Source: Pasteurella canis
Lineage (GTDB): Bacteria; Pseudomonadota; Gammaproteobacteria; Enterobacterales; Pasteurellaceae
Assembly (NCBI RefSeq): GCF_900454865.1
Contig: NZ_UGTV01000015.1
Location: 1,986,001 to 2,050,000 of the forward strand
DNA: 64,000 nucleotides
Reading direction: 5' to 3'
Shown here: in pieces, positions 7,465 to 16,834 of the stretch
Numbering within the stretch: the first letter of the stretch is position 1
Layout of the letters: each line of letters begins with the position of its first letter
Notes under the pieces: model-generated
Told to the model about the DNA's origin: nothing
Databases searched by the model: none
The model's input: only the letters and a program-made list of their open reading frames with translations
Program-made: the position numbers and the translations under genes

Positions 7465-9315
7465 TTAGTCTTCAATATTCTCCGTTAAAAAGCCCCCACT
7501 TTGGTGTGCCCACAATTTAGCATAAAGTCCATTTTGTTCGAGCAATTCATTATGGGTACCTTGTTCGACAATTTGACCTTTGTCTAGTACGATCAAACGA
7601 TCCATTGCAGCAATAGTAGAGAGACGATGCGCAATAGCAATAACAGTTTTATTTTCCATCATTTTATCTAAGCTTTCTTGAATAGCCGCTTCTACTTCTG
7701 AATCTAATGCACTCGTTGCTTCATCTAATAATAAAATAGGTGCATCTTTTAGCATCACGCGAGCAATCGCGATACGTTGACGTTGTCCACCAGATAATTT
7801 TACACCTCGTTCACCAACATGAGCATCATAACCTGTACGACCTTTAGCATCACTTAACTGGGGAATGAAATCAGCCGCCTCTGCACGTTGTGCTGCATGA
7901 ATCATTTCTTCTTCAGTTGCATTTGGTCGTCCATAAATAATATTGTCACGTACAGAACGATGAAGCAATGATGTGTCTTGGGTAACTAAACCAATCTGAC
8001 TACGTAAACTTTCTTGTAATACTTCACAAATATTTTGCCCATCAATCGTAATTTTTCCTTCTTGTACCTCATAAAAACGGAGAAGCAAATTTACGATTGT
8101 TGATTTACCTGCACCAGATCGCCCAATTAGACCGATTTTCTCGCCAGGTTTAATGGTTAAGTTGAAATTTTTCAGTAATGGTTTATCAGGTGAATAAGCA
8201 AAGTTTACGTTACTAAATTGAATTTTGCCTTGATGAATGTGAATTGGTTTAGCATCAACTTTATCAATAATAGTGTGTGGTTTAGTGAGTGTTTCCATAC
8301 CATCATTGACGGTACCGATATTTTCAAATAAGCGTGCAGATTCCCACATGATCCAATGTGATAAGCCATTGACGCGTAACGCCATGGCAACTGCAGTAGC
8401 AATGGCACCAACCCCGACACTGCCTTGTTGCCATAAAATAATACCTAAAATTGCAGTGCCTAATGTGAGACTAATATTAGCAGTGTAGGTGAGAATATCT
8501 AATGAGGTACCTAAGCGCATTTGTGCATGTACAGTTAGCATAAACTCTTCCATCGATCGCTTGGCATAACTGGCCTCTCGTGCTCCATGAGAGAATAATT
8601 TTACTGTTGCGATATTGGAATAAGCATCTGTAATACGTCCTGTCATTAAAGAACGTGCATCAGCTTGACGCTCGGCGGTTTTGGCAAGTTTAGGAATTAA
8701 AATACGTAAAATAGTTGCAAAGATAGCAATCCACAAAATAAAAGGGAGTAGCAGCCAATTATCAAGAGTGGCCAATACAACACCTGAGGTAATAAAATAA
8801 ACCGCGACATAAACAACCATATCAGCTAAAGTCATTACAGTATCTCGTACTGCCAGTGCGGTTTGCATCACTTTTGCTGATACTCTCCCAGCAAATTCGT
8901 CTTGATAGAAAGTGAGGCTTTGCCCAAGCATTAAGCGATGGAAATTCCAACGTAAGCGCATTGGAAATACGCCTTGTAAGGTTTGTAGCCTAACAGCAGA
9001 GGTCACAAATGCCCATAAGATACTAAATAGTAATAATGCAGCCATTGCAGTGAGTAAATGGCCTTTATTTTGCCAAAGTGTAGTTGGTGTATATTCATTT
9101 AACCAATCGACTAAAATTCCCATAAAGTGAAAGACAACGCCTTCGACAATCCCAATCCCAATGTTGAGAAAAGCAAGTAAGAATATCCAACCTTTCATGC
9201 CTTCTAGGCTTGACCAAATAAAATGAACCAATCCTTTTTTTGGTGTTTTAGGTGTGTCAGATGGGTAAGGATTTAAACGATTTTCAAACCATGAATAAAT
9301 TTTATCAAACATCAT
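7465..9315 (-). CDS. ABC exporter, fused membrane and ATPase domains
   Basis: A 616-residue half-transporter. The N-terminal half has about six membrane segments (residues 35-320); the C-terminal ATPase has Walker A GRSGAGKST, Q-loop TQDTSLLHRSV, signature LSGGQRQRIAIAR, Walker B ILLLDEATSALDSE and the switch His in AIAHRLSTI. It should work as a homodimer in the inner membrane. The multidrug/lipid-exporter family is clear; the substrate is not. It lies 60 bp downstream of opsX on the same strand, so a role linked to the cell envelope is possible. The protein could start at either of two adjacent Met codons; GGGATA precedes the first. Confidence 0.85.
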   Translation of the reverse strand: MMFDKIYSWFENRLNPYPSDTPKTPKKGLVHFIWSSLEGMKGWIFLLAFLNIGIGIVEGVVFHFMGILVDWLNEYTPTTLWQNKGHLLTAMAALLLFSILWAFVTSAVRLQTLQGVFPMRLRWNFHRLMLGQSLTFYQDEFAGRVSAKVMQTALAVRDTVMTLADMVVYVAVYFITSGVVLATLDNWLLLPFILWIAIFATILRILIPKLAKTAERQADARSLMTGRITDAYSNIATVKLFSHGAREASYAKRSMEEFMLTVHAQMRLGTSLDILTYTANISLTLGTAILGIILWQQGSVGVGAIATAVAMALRVNGLSHWIMWESARLFENIGTVNDGMETLTKPHTIIDKVDAKPIHIHQGKIQFSNVNFAYSPDKPLLKNFNLTIKPGEKIGLIGRSGAGKSTIVNLLLRFYEVQEGKITIDGQNICEVLQESLRSQIGLVTQDTSLLHRSVRDNIIYGRPNATEEEMIHAAQRAEAADFIPQLSDAKGRTGYDAHVGERGVKLSGGQRQRIAIARVMLKDAPILLLDEATSALDSEVEAAIQESLDKMMENKTVIAIAHRLSTIAAMDRLIVLDKGQIVEQGTHNELLEQNGLYAKLWAHQSGGFLTENIED

Positions 9316-9367
9316 TATCCCTTTATTTTTGTGTGAACTGTGCGTATCTTAAACTTGATAAAAACAG

Positions 9368-9376
9368 ACCGCACTT
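9368..9376 (-). repeat. DNA uptake signal overlapping the opsX stop
   Basis: An exact ACCGCACTT whose last base is the final base of the opsX stop codon. It has no inverted partner nearby. Confidence 0.85.
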
Positions 9377-10419
9377 TAAAACAAGTTAAGTGCTTTCATT
9401 TGAGTGACTACATCAGCGACTTGAATTTGTGCCATCAAGTTTTTACCGCTAAGCTTTGTTGCCCATGGTAGTTCTGTTGAGGGCTTGCCAAACTCTTTTT
9501 GTGCATTTTGTTCATACACAGAAACGACATTAGCTAAGTTATAGTAAGGTCCCGTTCTTTGTGGGTTATGATAAGCATATAAACCAATTACATCAGTGCC
9601 TTGTGTTGTTGCTAAGTGAGCTGGACCAGAATCAGGTGCAATAACTAAATCCACTAAGCTAATTAATGCTGCTAACTGTTTTAGATTGGTTTTTCCCGAT
9701 AGATCAACTGGTTGAAATTTACATAATGCAATGATTTTTTGAGTCATTTCAATCTCTCGTTTGGCTGGTGAAGAGCAAAAAATAACTTGCACATCATGTT
9801 GATTAGCAATATTTGCAATCTGGGCATAGCGCTCAACTAACCAATCTTTTTCTGCTTTACTAGAACAAGGCGAAATCAACAGCTTTTTTCTTATGGGATC
9901 AAGATATTGTTTCACAATTTGCTTATCTTGTTCGCTGATTTGTAGATGCCATTGTGGTTGTTCAATTGGGATACCTAGATAGCTGACAAATGCCATAAAA
10001 CCATCTAGGACATGTGCAGTTTCTGGGTCAGTAATTTGACGATTAGTGAAAAATTGCTGCCCTTCTCTTACTCTTTTTTTGCCAAAGCCAATTTTATAAG
10101 TGGCTTTTATCCCTAAGGATATTAGTGATGCACGAAGTGCAGTTTGCATATTGAGTAATGCATCAAAATGCCGAGTTTTGAGTTGTTGCCATAGTGTAAA
10201 TACACCTTTCCAGCCCGTTTTTTTATCATAAACGACTAATTCAACATTTGCGATCCCTGATAATAATTGAGCTTCTGTTTTACCGACGATCCAAGTGATT
10301 TTGGTGTTTGGCCAATAACGTTGAATTTGTTGTACTGCAGCAAGCGCATGACACACATCACCAATTGCAGATAAGCGAAGAATGCAGAGTGATTGAGGAG
10401 GAGAGCTAAAAAGAGCCAT
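9376..10419 (-). CDS. opsX: LPS heptosyltransferase I (OpsX type)
   Basis: A GT9 enzyme of 347 residues that adds the first L,D-heptose to Kdo of lipid A-core; in Haemophilus and Pasteurella this version acts on phosphorylated Kdo. Seen: SLCILRLSAIGDVCHALAAV at the start, NMQTALRASLISLGIKA, LISPCSSKAEKDWLVERYAQ, and the donor site VIAPDSGPAHLATTQGTDVI. The last part, NAQKEFGKPSTELPWATKL, is characteristic of OpsX. The ATG at 10419 is preferred over an upstream in-frame TTG (10434) because the protein then begins MALFSSPPQSLCILRL as in relatives. It is divergent from kdkA, whose product makes the phospho-Kdo acceptor. Confidence 0.93.
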   Translation of the reverse strand: MALFSSPPQSLCILRLSAIGDVCHALAAVQQIQRYWPNTKITWIVGKTEAQLLSGIANVELVVYDKKTGWKGVFTLWQQLKTRHFDALLNMQTALRASLISLGIKATYKIGFGKKRVREGQQFFTNRQITDPETAHVLDGFMAFVSYLGIPIEQPQWHLQISEQDKQIVKQYLDPIRKKLLISPCSSKAEKDWLVERYAQIANIANQHDVQVIFCSSPAKREIEMTQKIIALCKFQPVDLSGKTNLKQLAALISLVDLVIAPDSGPAHLATTQGTDVIGLYAYHNPQRTGPYYNLANVVSVYEQNAQKEFGKPSTELPWATKLSGKNLMAQIQVADVVTQMKALNLF

Positions 10420-10511
10420 AAATAGTCCGTACAAATAAATCTTGTGTGAATTTTAACTATTTTAAAGTAGAATGTGACTATTCGCTATCTCTGATTTAAA
10501 CCTATGGCAAT

Positions 10512-11234
10512 ATGCTTGAATTTAAACATAAAAATACTTTTTTTCTCTTTAATTTTAAACAGCCTAAACCCGATCAAGAATCTTTTTTTCAGGCACACTT
10601 TTGGAAAAAACAAGACCGTATAATAGGGTCAGCAAAAGGACGTGGTACGACTTGGTTTTTAAAAACAGATGATATCTTAGGGGTGAATACGGCACTACGT
10701 CATTATTATCGAGGTGGTCTCTGGGGAAAACTGAATCGTGATCGTTATCGCTTTTCGACACTTTCTACGGCACGTAGTTTTGCTGAATTTAACTTATTAA
10801 AACAATTACATGAAGCAGGGCTTGCTGTACCAAAACCGATTGGTGCGCGTGTTGAAAAAATTGCGCTAGGCTTTTATCGTGCGGATTTACTCACAGAAAA
10901 AATTGAGAATGCAGAAGATTTGACTGTTTATCTACAACATTCTACATTGGCTAGTAAAAATTGGCAGAAAATTGGTCAATTGATTCGGCAGTTACATAAT
11001 TTACAAGTCTGTCACAGCGATTTAAATGCACATAATATTTTAATTCAACATGTTGCGGATGACTGTAAATTTTGGCTATTAGATTTTGATAAAAGTGGTC
11101 ATCAATTAGGGGAGAGTTGGAAAACTGAGAATTTACAGCGTTTACAACGTTCTTTTATGAAAGAAGTAGAACGTCTTGGCATACAATTTACAGAGCAAAA
11201 TTGGCAAGATTTGTTACAAGGCTATTACACATAA
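10512..11234 (+). CDS. kdkA: 3-deoxy-D-manno-octulosonic acid (Kdo) kinase
   Basis: 240 residues with a protein-kinase-like fold specific to the KdkA/WaaP family. It phosphorylates the single Kdo of the inner core at O-4 in Haemophilus. Seen: GSAKGRGTTWFL and ALRHYYRGGLWGKLNRDRYR in the N-lobe, the catalytic loop VCHSDLNAHNIL, and the metal-binding WLLDFDKSG. The length is normal. It starts 92 bp from the divergent opsX, and its stop codon lies inside a long hairpin. Confidence 0.95.
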   Translation: MLEFKHKNTFFLFNFKQPKPDQESFFQAHFWKKQDRIIGSAKGRGTTWFLKTDDILGVNTALRHYYRGGLWGKLNRDRYRFSTLSTARSFAEFNLLKQLHEAGLAVPKPIGARVEKIALGFYRADLLTEKIENAEDLTVYLQHSTLASKNWQKIGQLIRQLHNLQVCHSDLNAHNILIQHVADDCKFWLLDFDKSGHQLGESWKTENLQRLQRSFMKEVERLGIQFTEQNWQDLLQGYYT

Positions 11235-11258
11235 GGACATCTAAGATGTCCTTATGTG
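11228..11258. terminator. 14-bp perfect hairpin at the kdkA/coaD junction
   Basis: CACATAAGGACATC-taa-GATGTCCTTATGTG is a perfect 14-bp inverted repeat with a 3-nt loop. The left arm includes the TAA stop of kdkA. There is no immediate T-run on the plus side; on the minus side it lies 15 bp beyond coaD. It may work as a bidirectional terminator or as a 3'-end stabiliser. Confidence 0.65.
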
Positions 11259-11264
11259 GTTTAA

Positions 11265-11273
11265 AAGTGCGGT
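11265..11273 (+). repeat. DNA uptake signal sequence
   Basis: An exact AAGTGCGGT between kdkA and coaD, followed on the plus strand by CAGTTTTTT. Its last base touches the end of coaD. Confidence 0.88.
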
Positions 11274-11749
11274 CAGTTTTTTCGATTGTTTAGAGCATGA
11301 AACACTACTTCTGGCACTAATTTACTGACATCGCCATGGTGTAAATGGATTTCGCGGACCATCGTGGATGATACATAGGACCAGCGTTCTGAGGGTGGGA
11401 AAAATAAGCTCTCAACACCCTCTGTTAATAAGCGATTTAAATGTGCCAATTGCAGTTCATAATCAAAATCACTTGCACTGCGTACGCCACGAATAATGGC
11501 TGTAATTTGCCTTTCTTTTACTACATCAGCGAGTAAATCTAAGAAACCAACTACTTCTACATTAGACAAGTGCGCTACAGCTTGTTTGACTAATTTAACA
11601 CGCGTTTCTAAATCAAATAAAGGGCGTTTATTTGGATTAGACGCAACTGCCACGAGTACATTTGGAAATAAACGTGCCGTGCGCTGAATGATGTCAAGAT
11701 GGCCATTTGTAATCGGATCAAATGTACCAGGATAAATAACTGTTATCAT
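11273..11749 (-). CDS. coaD: Phosphopantetheine adenylyltransferase
   Basis: 158 residues. Transfers AMP from ATP to 4'-phosphopantetheine in coenzyme A synthesis. The nucleotidyltransferase motif is [16 protein letters not shown] (the T/HxGH box), with [14 protein letters not shown] and the second nucleotide motif [15 protein letters not shown]. The start codon is 2 bp after the waaA stop, so the two genes are co-transcribed, the usual Pasteurellaceae and enteric pairing. Confidence 0.97.
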   Translation of the reverse strand: MITVIYPGTFDPITNGHLDIIQRTARLFPNVLVAVASNPNKRPLFDLETRVKLVKQAVAHLSNVEVVGFLDLLADVVKERQITAIIRGVRSASDFDYELQLAHLNRLLTEGVESLFFPPSERWSYVSSTMVREIHLHHGDVSKLVPEVVFHALNNRKN

Positions 11750-11751
11750 AA

Positions 11752-13029
11752 TTACTGACTTAAATAAGGTGCTAATAAATCTAATAAGCGTTGTAATGCG
11801 CCACGATTTTCAATTAAAACTTCATAACCTGCATTCCCGTAACGTGAACGCAACTCTGGAGAGTCCAAAAACTTTTCTACTGCATTCGTGATCGCCTTTG
11901 TGTTTTCATTTACTTCAAGTGCGCCTTGTACTTGAAGTAATTTAGTAAAGACCTCAGGGAAGTTAAACGTATACTTTCCACTCAGCACGGGCAGTTTAAA
12001 TGCTAAAGGCTCTAATGGATTATGACCACCATGTTTGACTAAGCTACCACCAACTAGCGCAATATCTGAAATACCATAGAGTAACATTAACTCGCCCATT
12101 GTATCACCAAGTACGACTTGAGTTGTGGTTTCTGGCGCAATATTTGCACTACGACGTATATAACGAAATTTATGTTTCTCGATTAATTCCGCTACCGTAT
12201 TAAAACGCTCTGGGTGGCGAGGGACGAGAATAAGCAATAAATCAGGATATTTGTTTAATAACAAACGATGACTTTCTAAAATCAACTCTTCCTCACCTTC
12301 ATGAGTACTTGCTGCAATCCATACGGGGCGATCTTTTGCCCATGCTGTTTTGAGTATATTGATCTTCTGTAATAAATCACCATTAGTACTCAAATCATAT
12401 TTAATATTGCCCGTGCATTTTAAACGGTCTGGATTATAACCTAGATCTAAATAACGTTTGCCACTGACATTATCTTGTGCCGCAATGAGGCTAATATTAT
12501 TAAAAACAGGATGTAATGATTGTTTAAACCAGCCATAGCGTTTTGCTGAACGAGCAGATAAACGTGCATTTGCAATAATGAATGGAATATCACGTTTTTT
12601 AAGTTGTGCAATTAAGTTTGGCCAAATTTCAGTTTCAATCACAATACAGACTTTGGGCTGAATAAAATTAATAAATCTGTTGACGGCATCAGGTAAATCG
12701 TAAGGTAAATACACATGAGAAACTGTTTCTGTAAAAGCAGCCTTAACGCGATCTGACCCCGTTGGTGTGACGGTTGTCACTGTCATAGGCAAATCAGGAT
12801 ATTGTAATTGAATCTGCTTAATTAATGGTGTGGCAGCAATGACCTCACCTACCGACGCAGCATGAATAACAATACCATTCGGCTTTGGCGGTGTTAATCC
12901 ACAGTAAAACCCGTAACGTTCATTGAGTCGTCTGCGATAATTCGGTGCTTTTACACTCCGTCCAAACATAAACACAATGACGATAGGTTGGATAAGGTAT
13001 AATAAAATTGTGTAGAAAAAACGCAACAT
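11752..13029 (-). CDS. waaA: 3-deoxy-D-manno-octulosonic acid transferase
   Basis: 425 residues. Transfers Kdo from CMP-Kdo to lipid IVA at the inner membrane. There is one N-terminal membrane anchor ([19 protein letters not shown]); then the GT30 signature [18 protein letters not shown] with its catalytic Glu, [32 protein letters not shown] and the donor site [20 protein letters not shown]. In organisms with KdkA this enzyme adds one Kdo only (known for Haemophilus; inferred here). First gene of waaA-coaD, divergent from lgtF. Confidence 0.96.
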   Translation of the reverse strand: MLRFFYTILLYLIQPIVIVFMFGRSVKAPNYRRRLNERYGFYCGLTPPKPNGIVIHAASVGEVIAATPLIKQIQLQYPDLPMTVTTVTPTGSDRVKAAFTETVSHVYLPYDLPDAVNRFINFIQPKVCIVIETEIWPNLIAQLKKRDIPFIIANARLSARSAKRYGWFKQSLHPVFNNISLIAAQDNVSGKRYLDLGYNPDRLKCTGNIKYDLSTNGDLLQKINILKTAWAKDRPVWIAASTHEGEEELILESHRLLLNKYPDLLLILVPRHPERFNTVAELIEKHKFRYIRRSANIAPETTTQVVLGDTMGELMLLYGISDIALVGGSLVKHGGHNPLEPLAFKLPVLSGKYTFNFPEVFTKLLQVQGALEVNENTKAITNAVEKFLDSPELRSRYGNAGYEVLIENRGALQRLLDLLAPYLSQ

Positions 13030-13111
13030 AGAATAAATATTGGGTTATGTTAAAATGTCTCACTCATTATTTAGTATAAACGTTTGCACTTAATACATAA
13101 AGGATAAAAGT

Positions 13112-13876
13112 ATGCCAACACTTAGCGTTGCGATGATTGTTAAAAATGAAGCTGAGCATTTAGCACAATGCTTAGATACAGTTAAAGATTGGGTTGATGA
13201 AATTATTATTTTAGACTCAGGTAGCACTGATAATACACAAGAAATCGCATTAAGCTATGGAGCAAAATTCTATCAAAATATCAATTGGCCAGGATTTGGT
13301 AAACAGCGTCAATTAGCACAACAATATGTTACTAGCGATTATGTATTATGGTTAGATGCTGATGAGCGTGTAACTCCAGAACTACGTCAGTCTATTTTAC
13401 ATGCTGTACAAAAAAATGCAGATAATATTGTGTATAAAATTCCACGCCTAAGTGAAGTGTTTGGGCGTAAGATACGCCATTCGGGCTGGTACCCAGATTT
13501 TGTATTACGTTTATATCCAACTGCATTGACACAATATAATGATGAACCTGTGCATGAAAAAGTTATTCTACCTACACATGCAACAGTAGAAAAACTGACA
13601 GGGGATTTAGAACATTACACTTATAAAGATATGCATCATTATTTGGTCAAATCTGCGAGTTATGCCAAAGCATGGGCAGAAAAACGTGAGAAGGCAGGTA
13701 AAAAAGGCAGCTTAGTGTCTGCTTTTACGCATGCAGTTGGATGTTTTTTCAAAATGTATATTATTAAAGCAGGGTTTCTTGACGGCAAACAAGGATTCTT
13801 ACTCGCTATCCTTTCCACTCATTCCACTTTTGTCAAATATGCTGACTTGTGGGTGCGAACACAGACGAAACGATAA
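13112..13876 (+). CDS. lgtF: Inner-core LPS glycosyltransferase, LgtF/KdtX type (GT2)
   Basis: A 254-residue GT-A fold transferase. It has the N-terminal block [18 protein letters not shown], then [16 protein letters not shown], the metal-binding [15 protein letters not shown], and the acceptor region [15 protein letters not shown]. influenzae LgtF adds beta-glucose to the first heptose; by position beside waaA this is the likely orthologue, although the exact sugar cannot be read from the sequence. It has a hydrophobic amphipathic region near residues 215-235. It starts 82 bp from the divergent waaA. Confidence 0.88.
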   Translation: MPTLSVAMIVKNEAEHLAQCLDTVKDWVDEIIILDSGSTDNTQEIALSYGAKFYQNINWPGFGKQRQLAQQYVTSDYVLWLDADERVTPELRQSILHAVQKNADNIVYKIPRLSEVFGRKIRHSGWYPDFVLRLYPTALTQYNDEPVHEKVILPTHATVEKLTGDLEHYTYKDMHHYLVKSASYAKAWAEKREKAGKKGSLVSAFTHAVGCFFKMYIIKAGFLDGKQGFLLAILSTHSTFVKYADLWVRTQTKR

Positions 13877-14169
13877 AATAGTCTAAAAGTAAAAATTTTT
13901 TATTTGAATTAGTATAAATATAATATGTAACAAAATTGAGAAGATCGTTGTGTTAGTCAACTTTTGTAAGTTGAACGTACTATTTTGAATAGAGACAGAA
14001 CGGCGAGTTTAATTTATTCATTATATTTGTCGACTCAATTATTAGCTTTATTTTATTATGTAATAAGTCACTGAACTAGGAAGTTACTTAGTATCCACGT
14101 TTAAGATATAAGTATTTAAAAACATTACTTATATTGTTTAGATTTTGATTAAAAATTTAAGGATGATTT
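13877..14169. other. 293-bp intergenic region before the methyltransferase gene
   Basis: An AT-rich region without an ORF. It holds a small hairpin (CAACTT-ttgt-AAGTTG, near 13957-13972) and the 13-mer TAGAGACAGAACG at 13990, which recurs with one change upstream of deoC. No clear promoter or terminator was recognised. Confidence 0.4.
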
Positions 14170-14982
14170 ATGATTAAATCTCAAACACTTTGGGACGTGA
14201 ATTTTGCCGAATTGTATAGAAATCACTATCAACTTTCCTCAAGAGAACCAAAAACGGCACAAGATTGGGATCGTAAAGCAGAGAAAATGCATCAATCCGA
14301 ATACGATTTACATAATGAATATGTGCGAGCGTTTGTGAGCCGAATGGATTTGAGTAACGCGGACACTTTATTAGATGTGGGCTGCGGTGGTGGTGCGATT
14401 TCTCTTGCCGTTGCTTCACATTTTAAAAAAGTGTATGGCTTAGATTACAGTGAAGGAATGTTGTCCGTTTTACAACAACGCGCGCAGAATTTAGGGTTGG
14501 ATAACGTGCAGCCTATTCGCAAATCTTGGGAAGAGAATTGGGACGATGTGCCAGAATGTGATATCTGTGTGTCATCACGTTCTTCAATGGTGGCTGATTT
14601 AGATAAAGCATTGGATAAGCTGAATGCCAAAGCAAGAAAAGCAGTTTATATGACGATGATTGTCGAAAAAGACTTTATCGCACGCGACATTTTGCAATAT
14701 ATTGGCAGAGATTCGGTGGGATTCCCGAATTATATGTATGCGCTGAATTTGTTACATCAAAAAGGCTATTACGCTTCTGTGGATTTTATTACTGCTGAAT
14801 GCAGTTTAATTAAGCCTGAAAAAATCGATGAGCACAGTTTTATCCAATCAGTACAGTGGTCGATTGGCGAGTTAACCGAACAAGAAATGGCAAAACTCAA
14901 AGACTATTACGCCAAACACCCAAATATCACTTCTGCACGTGGAGATTTTAAAACTTGGGCGTTTGTGAGTTGGAAAAAATAG
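14170..14982 (+). CDS. Class I SAM-dependent methyltransferase, unknown substrate
   Basis: A 270-residue protein. The SAM-binding motif I is TLLDVGCGGGAISLAVA, followed by VYGLDYSEGMLSVLQQRA (motif II acidic residue) and CDICVSSRSSMV. Before this lies a 60-residue N-terminal segment rich in charged residues, and after it a helical C-terminal part ending FKTWAFVSWKK. It is a small-molecule type methyltransferase by fold; the substrate is not evident. It stands alone between lgtF and tpiA with its own 5' region. AAGGATGATTT precedes the ATG. Confidence 0.7.
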   Translation: MIKSQTLWDVNFAELYRNHYQLSSREPKTAQDWDRKAEKMHQSEYDLHNEYVRAFVSRMDLSNADTLLDVGCGGGAISLAVASHFKKVYGLDYSEGMLSVLQQRAQNLGLDNVQPIRKSWEENWDDVPECDICVSSRSSMVADLDKALDKLNAKARKAVYMTMIVEKDFIARDILQYIGRDSVGFPNYMYALNLLHQKGYYASVDFITAECSLIKPEKIDEHSFIQSVQWSIGELTEQEMAKLKDYYAKHPNITSARGDFKTWAFVSWKK

Positions 14983-14990
14983 AAAAACAG

Positions 14991-14999
14991 ACCGCACTT
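14991..14999 (-). repeat. DNA uptake signal sequence
   Basis: An exact ACCGCACTT just after the methyltransferase stop codon and immediately before the shared terminator. Confidence 0.88.
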
Positions 15000-15008
15000 T
15001 AGGTAATA

Positions 15009-15036
15009 AAAAAGCAGATCATTTGATCTGCTTTTT
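15009..15036. terminator. Bidirectional terminator, methyltransferase/tpiA
   Basis: AAAAAGCAGATCA-tt-TGATCTGCTTTTT is a perfect inverted repeat with A and T runs on its two ends, placed between two convergent genes. Confidence 0.92.
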
Positions 15037-15052
15037 GTTTTAAGAGATTAAA

Positions 15053-15820
15053 TTAGTTTTTTGCTTTTGCAGCTGCTTTTACGATCACGGCAAATGCTGG
15101 TGCTTTTAATGATGCGCCACCAACTAATGCACCGTCGATGTCTGGTTGAGTGAATAACTCAGCCGCATTTGCATCATTTACAGAACCACCATATTGGATA
15201 ATAACTTGTTCTGCGACGGCTTGATCTTTCTTCGCAATGTGGCTACGGATAAAGGCGTGAACTGCTTGTGCTTGCGCTGGAGTGGCTGATTTACCAGTAC
15301 CGATTGCCCAAATGGGTTCGTATGCGATTACTGCACCGTTAAATGCTTCAGCGCCTAATGTATTCAACACTGCATCAATTTGACGTGCGCACACTTCTTC
15401 TGTTTTGCCTGCTTCGTTTTCCGCTTCGCTTTCACCGATACATAATACTGGCACTAAACCTGCTTGTTTTAATGCCGCGAATTTTTTCGCGATAAACTCA
15501 TCGCTTTCTTTATGATAGGTTCGACGCTCAGAGTGACCGATAATGATATATTTCGCACTAAAATCTTTTAACATTTCGGTTGAAATATCACCTGTAAATG
15601 CACCTTGTACGTTTACATCGACGTTTTGTGAGCCTAGTGCAATTGTACTGCCAGTCAACGCTGCCTCGGCTTCAGCTAAATACATGACAGGTGGTGCAAT
15701 TGCGACATCACAACCTTTAACATCCGATAATTCTGTTTTTAAGTCTTCAATTAATTCTTTTGTGAATGCTTTGCTACCGTTTAATTTCCAGTTACCCATA
15801 ACTAAAGGACGACGAGCCAT
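15053..15820 (-). CDS. tpiA: Triosephosphate isomerase
   Basis: A 255-residue glycolytic enzyme interconverting glyceraldehyde-3-phosphate and dihydroxyacetone phosphate. Seen: [13 protein letters not shown] (catalytic Lys), [12 protein letters not shown] (catalytic His), [14 protein letters not shown] (catalytic Glu) and [12 protein letters not shown]. The ATG at 15820 is chosen because GGAGAAAAATT lies just before it and the protein then starts [12 protein letters not shown] as in relatives; a longer reading frame upstream is not credible. Confidence 0.97.
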   Translation of the reverse strand: MARRPLVMGNWKLNGSKAFTKELIEDLKTELSDVKGCDVAIAPPVMYLAEAEAALTGSTIALGSQNVDVNVQGAFTGDISTEMLKDFSAKYIIIGHSERRTYHKESDEFIAKKFAALKQAGLVPVLCIGESEAENEAGKTEEVCARQIDAVLNTLGAEAFNGAVIAYEPIWAIGTGKSATPAQAQAVHAFIRSHIAKKDQAVAEQVIIQYGGSVNDANAAELFTQPDIDGALVGGASLKAPAFAVIVKAAAKAKN

Positions 15821-15998
15821 AATTTTTCTCCGTATTAAATTAATAAAAAATGACCGCACTACTATATCAAATTTTTTATTTAGTTCTGTTGATTTTAGGC
15901 AAATTTGAAAAATTTTTTTGGTAAAAGATGATTATTTTGTTTTAAAAAGCTACAATTCACTGTATAGATTTAACAAAAAATGCCCGATTGTGACGAAA

Positions 15999-16433
15999 AT
16001 GAAAATTTTTAAAGCTGAACAATGGAATTTAGACATTCTATTACCGCTCTTTGAGCAATATCGTCTTTCTCATGGAATGCTGGAAAATCCTGACCGCACT
16101 TTAGCCTTTTTGACCAATCGTATTCGTTTTAGTGAAAGCATTTTCTTTATTGCAGTGAATGAAAACCAGCACGCACTTGGTTTCATTCAGCTCTATCCCC
16201 GTCTTTCTTCTCTTCAATTACAACGTTATTGGCAATTAACCGATATTTTTGTCTCGCCTAATTCAAATTATGCAGAAGTTTATGCAGCTTTAATTGCAAA
16301 GGCAAAAGAGTTTGTACGCTACACACAATCTACGCGTTTGGTTGTTGAACAGGGACAGCAACAACAAGCTTTATTAGAGGCCGAAGGGTTCAAAATTAAT
16401 CCAAAGAAAAGTCTTTTTGAGTTAAACCTATAG
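15999..16433 (+). CDS. GNAT-family acetyltransferase
   Basis: 144 residues from the ATG at 15999 (MKIFKAEQWNLDILLPLFEQ); an upstream in-frame GTG at 15918 would add 27 residues that do not look like the family. The fold is seen in FIAVNENQHALGFIQLYPRL, then LTDIFVSPNSNYAEVYAALI (the acetyl-CoA loop is degenerate, without a clear Q/R-x-x-G-x-G/A) and the final VEQGQQQQALLEAEGF. The acceptor is unknown. An exact uptake signal lies inside the gene and encodes part of PDRTLA. Confidence 0.7.
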   Translation: MKIFKAEQWNLDILLPLFEQYRLSHGMLENPDRTLAFLTNRIRFSESIFFIAVNENQHALGFIQLYPRLSSLQLQRYWQLTDIFVSPNSNYAEVYAALIAKAKEFVRYTQSTRLVVEQGQQQQALLEAEGFKINPKKSLFELNL

Positions 16434-16504
16434 TATTTTCAGCTTATTTTGTTGGCAAGTCGTTTTATTTAAGTAAAAGAGAAGCAGTGAACGTTTGTGC
16501 GGTT

Positions 16505-16801
16505 TCATTTTAATAAGGCAGATACGACTTCTGGGATCACTTTGGGGTTTGGGATTAAAATCTGTTTATGTCGATTGAGTTCACCTTTTTCTAATACAAT
16601 ACTGCTTTTGGGTACTTTGAATGTTTTGCTTAAAAATTTGAGTAAATGTGCATTTGCTTGCCCATCAATAGGCGGTGCTGTAATAGTGATTTTAAGCTCA
16701 TTGTCATGTAGCCCAACAATGTGATCTTTACTTGCTTTTGGTTGCAAAAAAATCCGTAATCTTAAATCTTCACCCTGTTTTTCTACTGCGAATATTGTCA
16801 C
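16505..16801 (-). CDS. yggU: YggU/DUF167 family protein
   Basis: 98 residues with the DUF167 core [40 protein letters not shown] and the basic [12 protein letters not shown]. The family is small, soluble and of unknown function, and very often follows yggT, as here (33 bp gap). Convergent with the GNAT gene. Confidence 0.88.
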   Translation of the reverse strand: MTIFAVEKQGEDLRLRIFLQPKASKDHIVGLHDNELKITITAPPIDGQANAHLLKFLSKTFKVPKSSIVLEKGELNRHKQILIPNPKVIPEVVSALLK

Positions 16802-16825
16802 TATTACAAAACACCTTTCAAATTG

Positions 16826-16834
16826 ACCGCACTT
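16826..16834 (-). repeat. DNA uptake signal between yggT and yggU
   Basis: An exact ACCGCACTT that ends one base before the yggT stop. It lies inside an apparent operon and has no inverted partner. Confidence 0.88.

Noticed and set aside
8848-8858. CAGTGCGGT in the ABC exporter, and similar one-mismatch words at about 15852, 57474 and 60558
   Set aside because: One base off the uptake signal; counted as near misses, not as signals.
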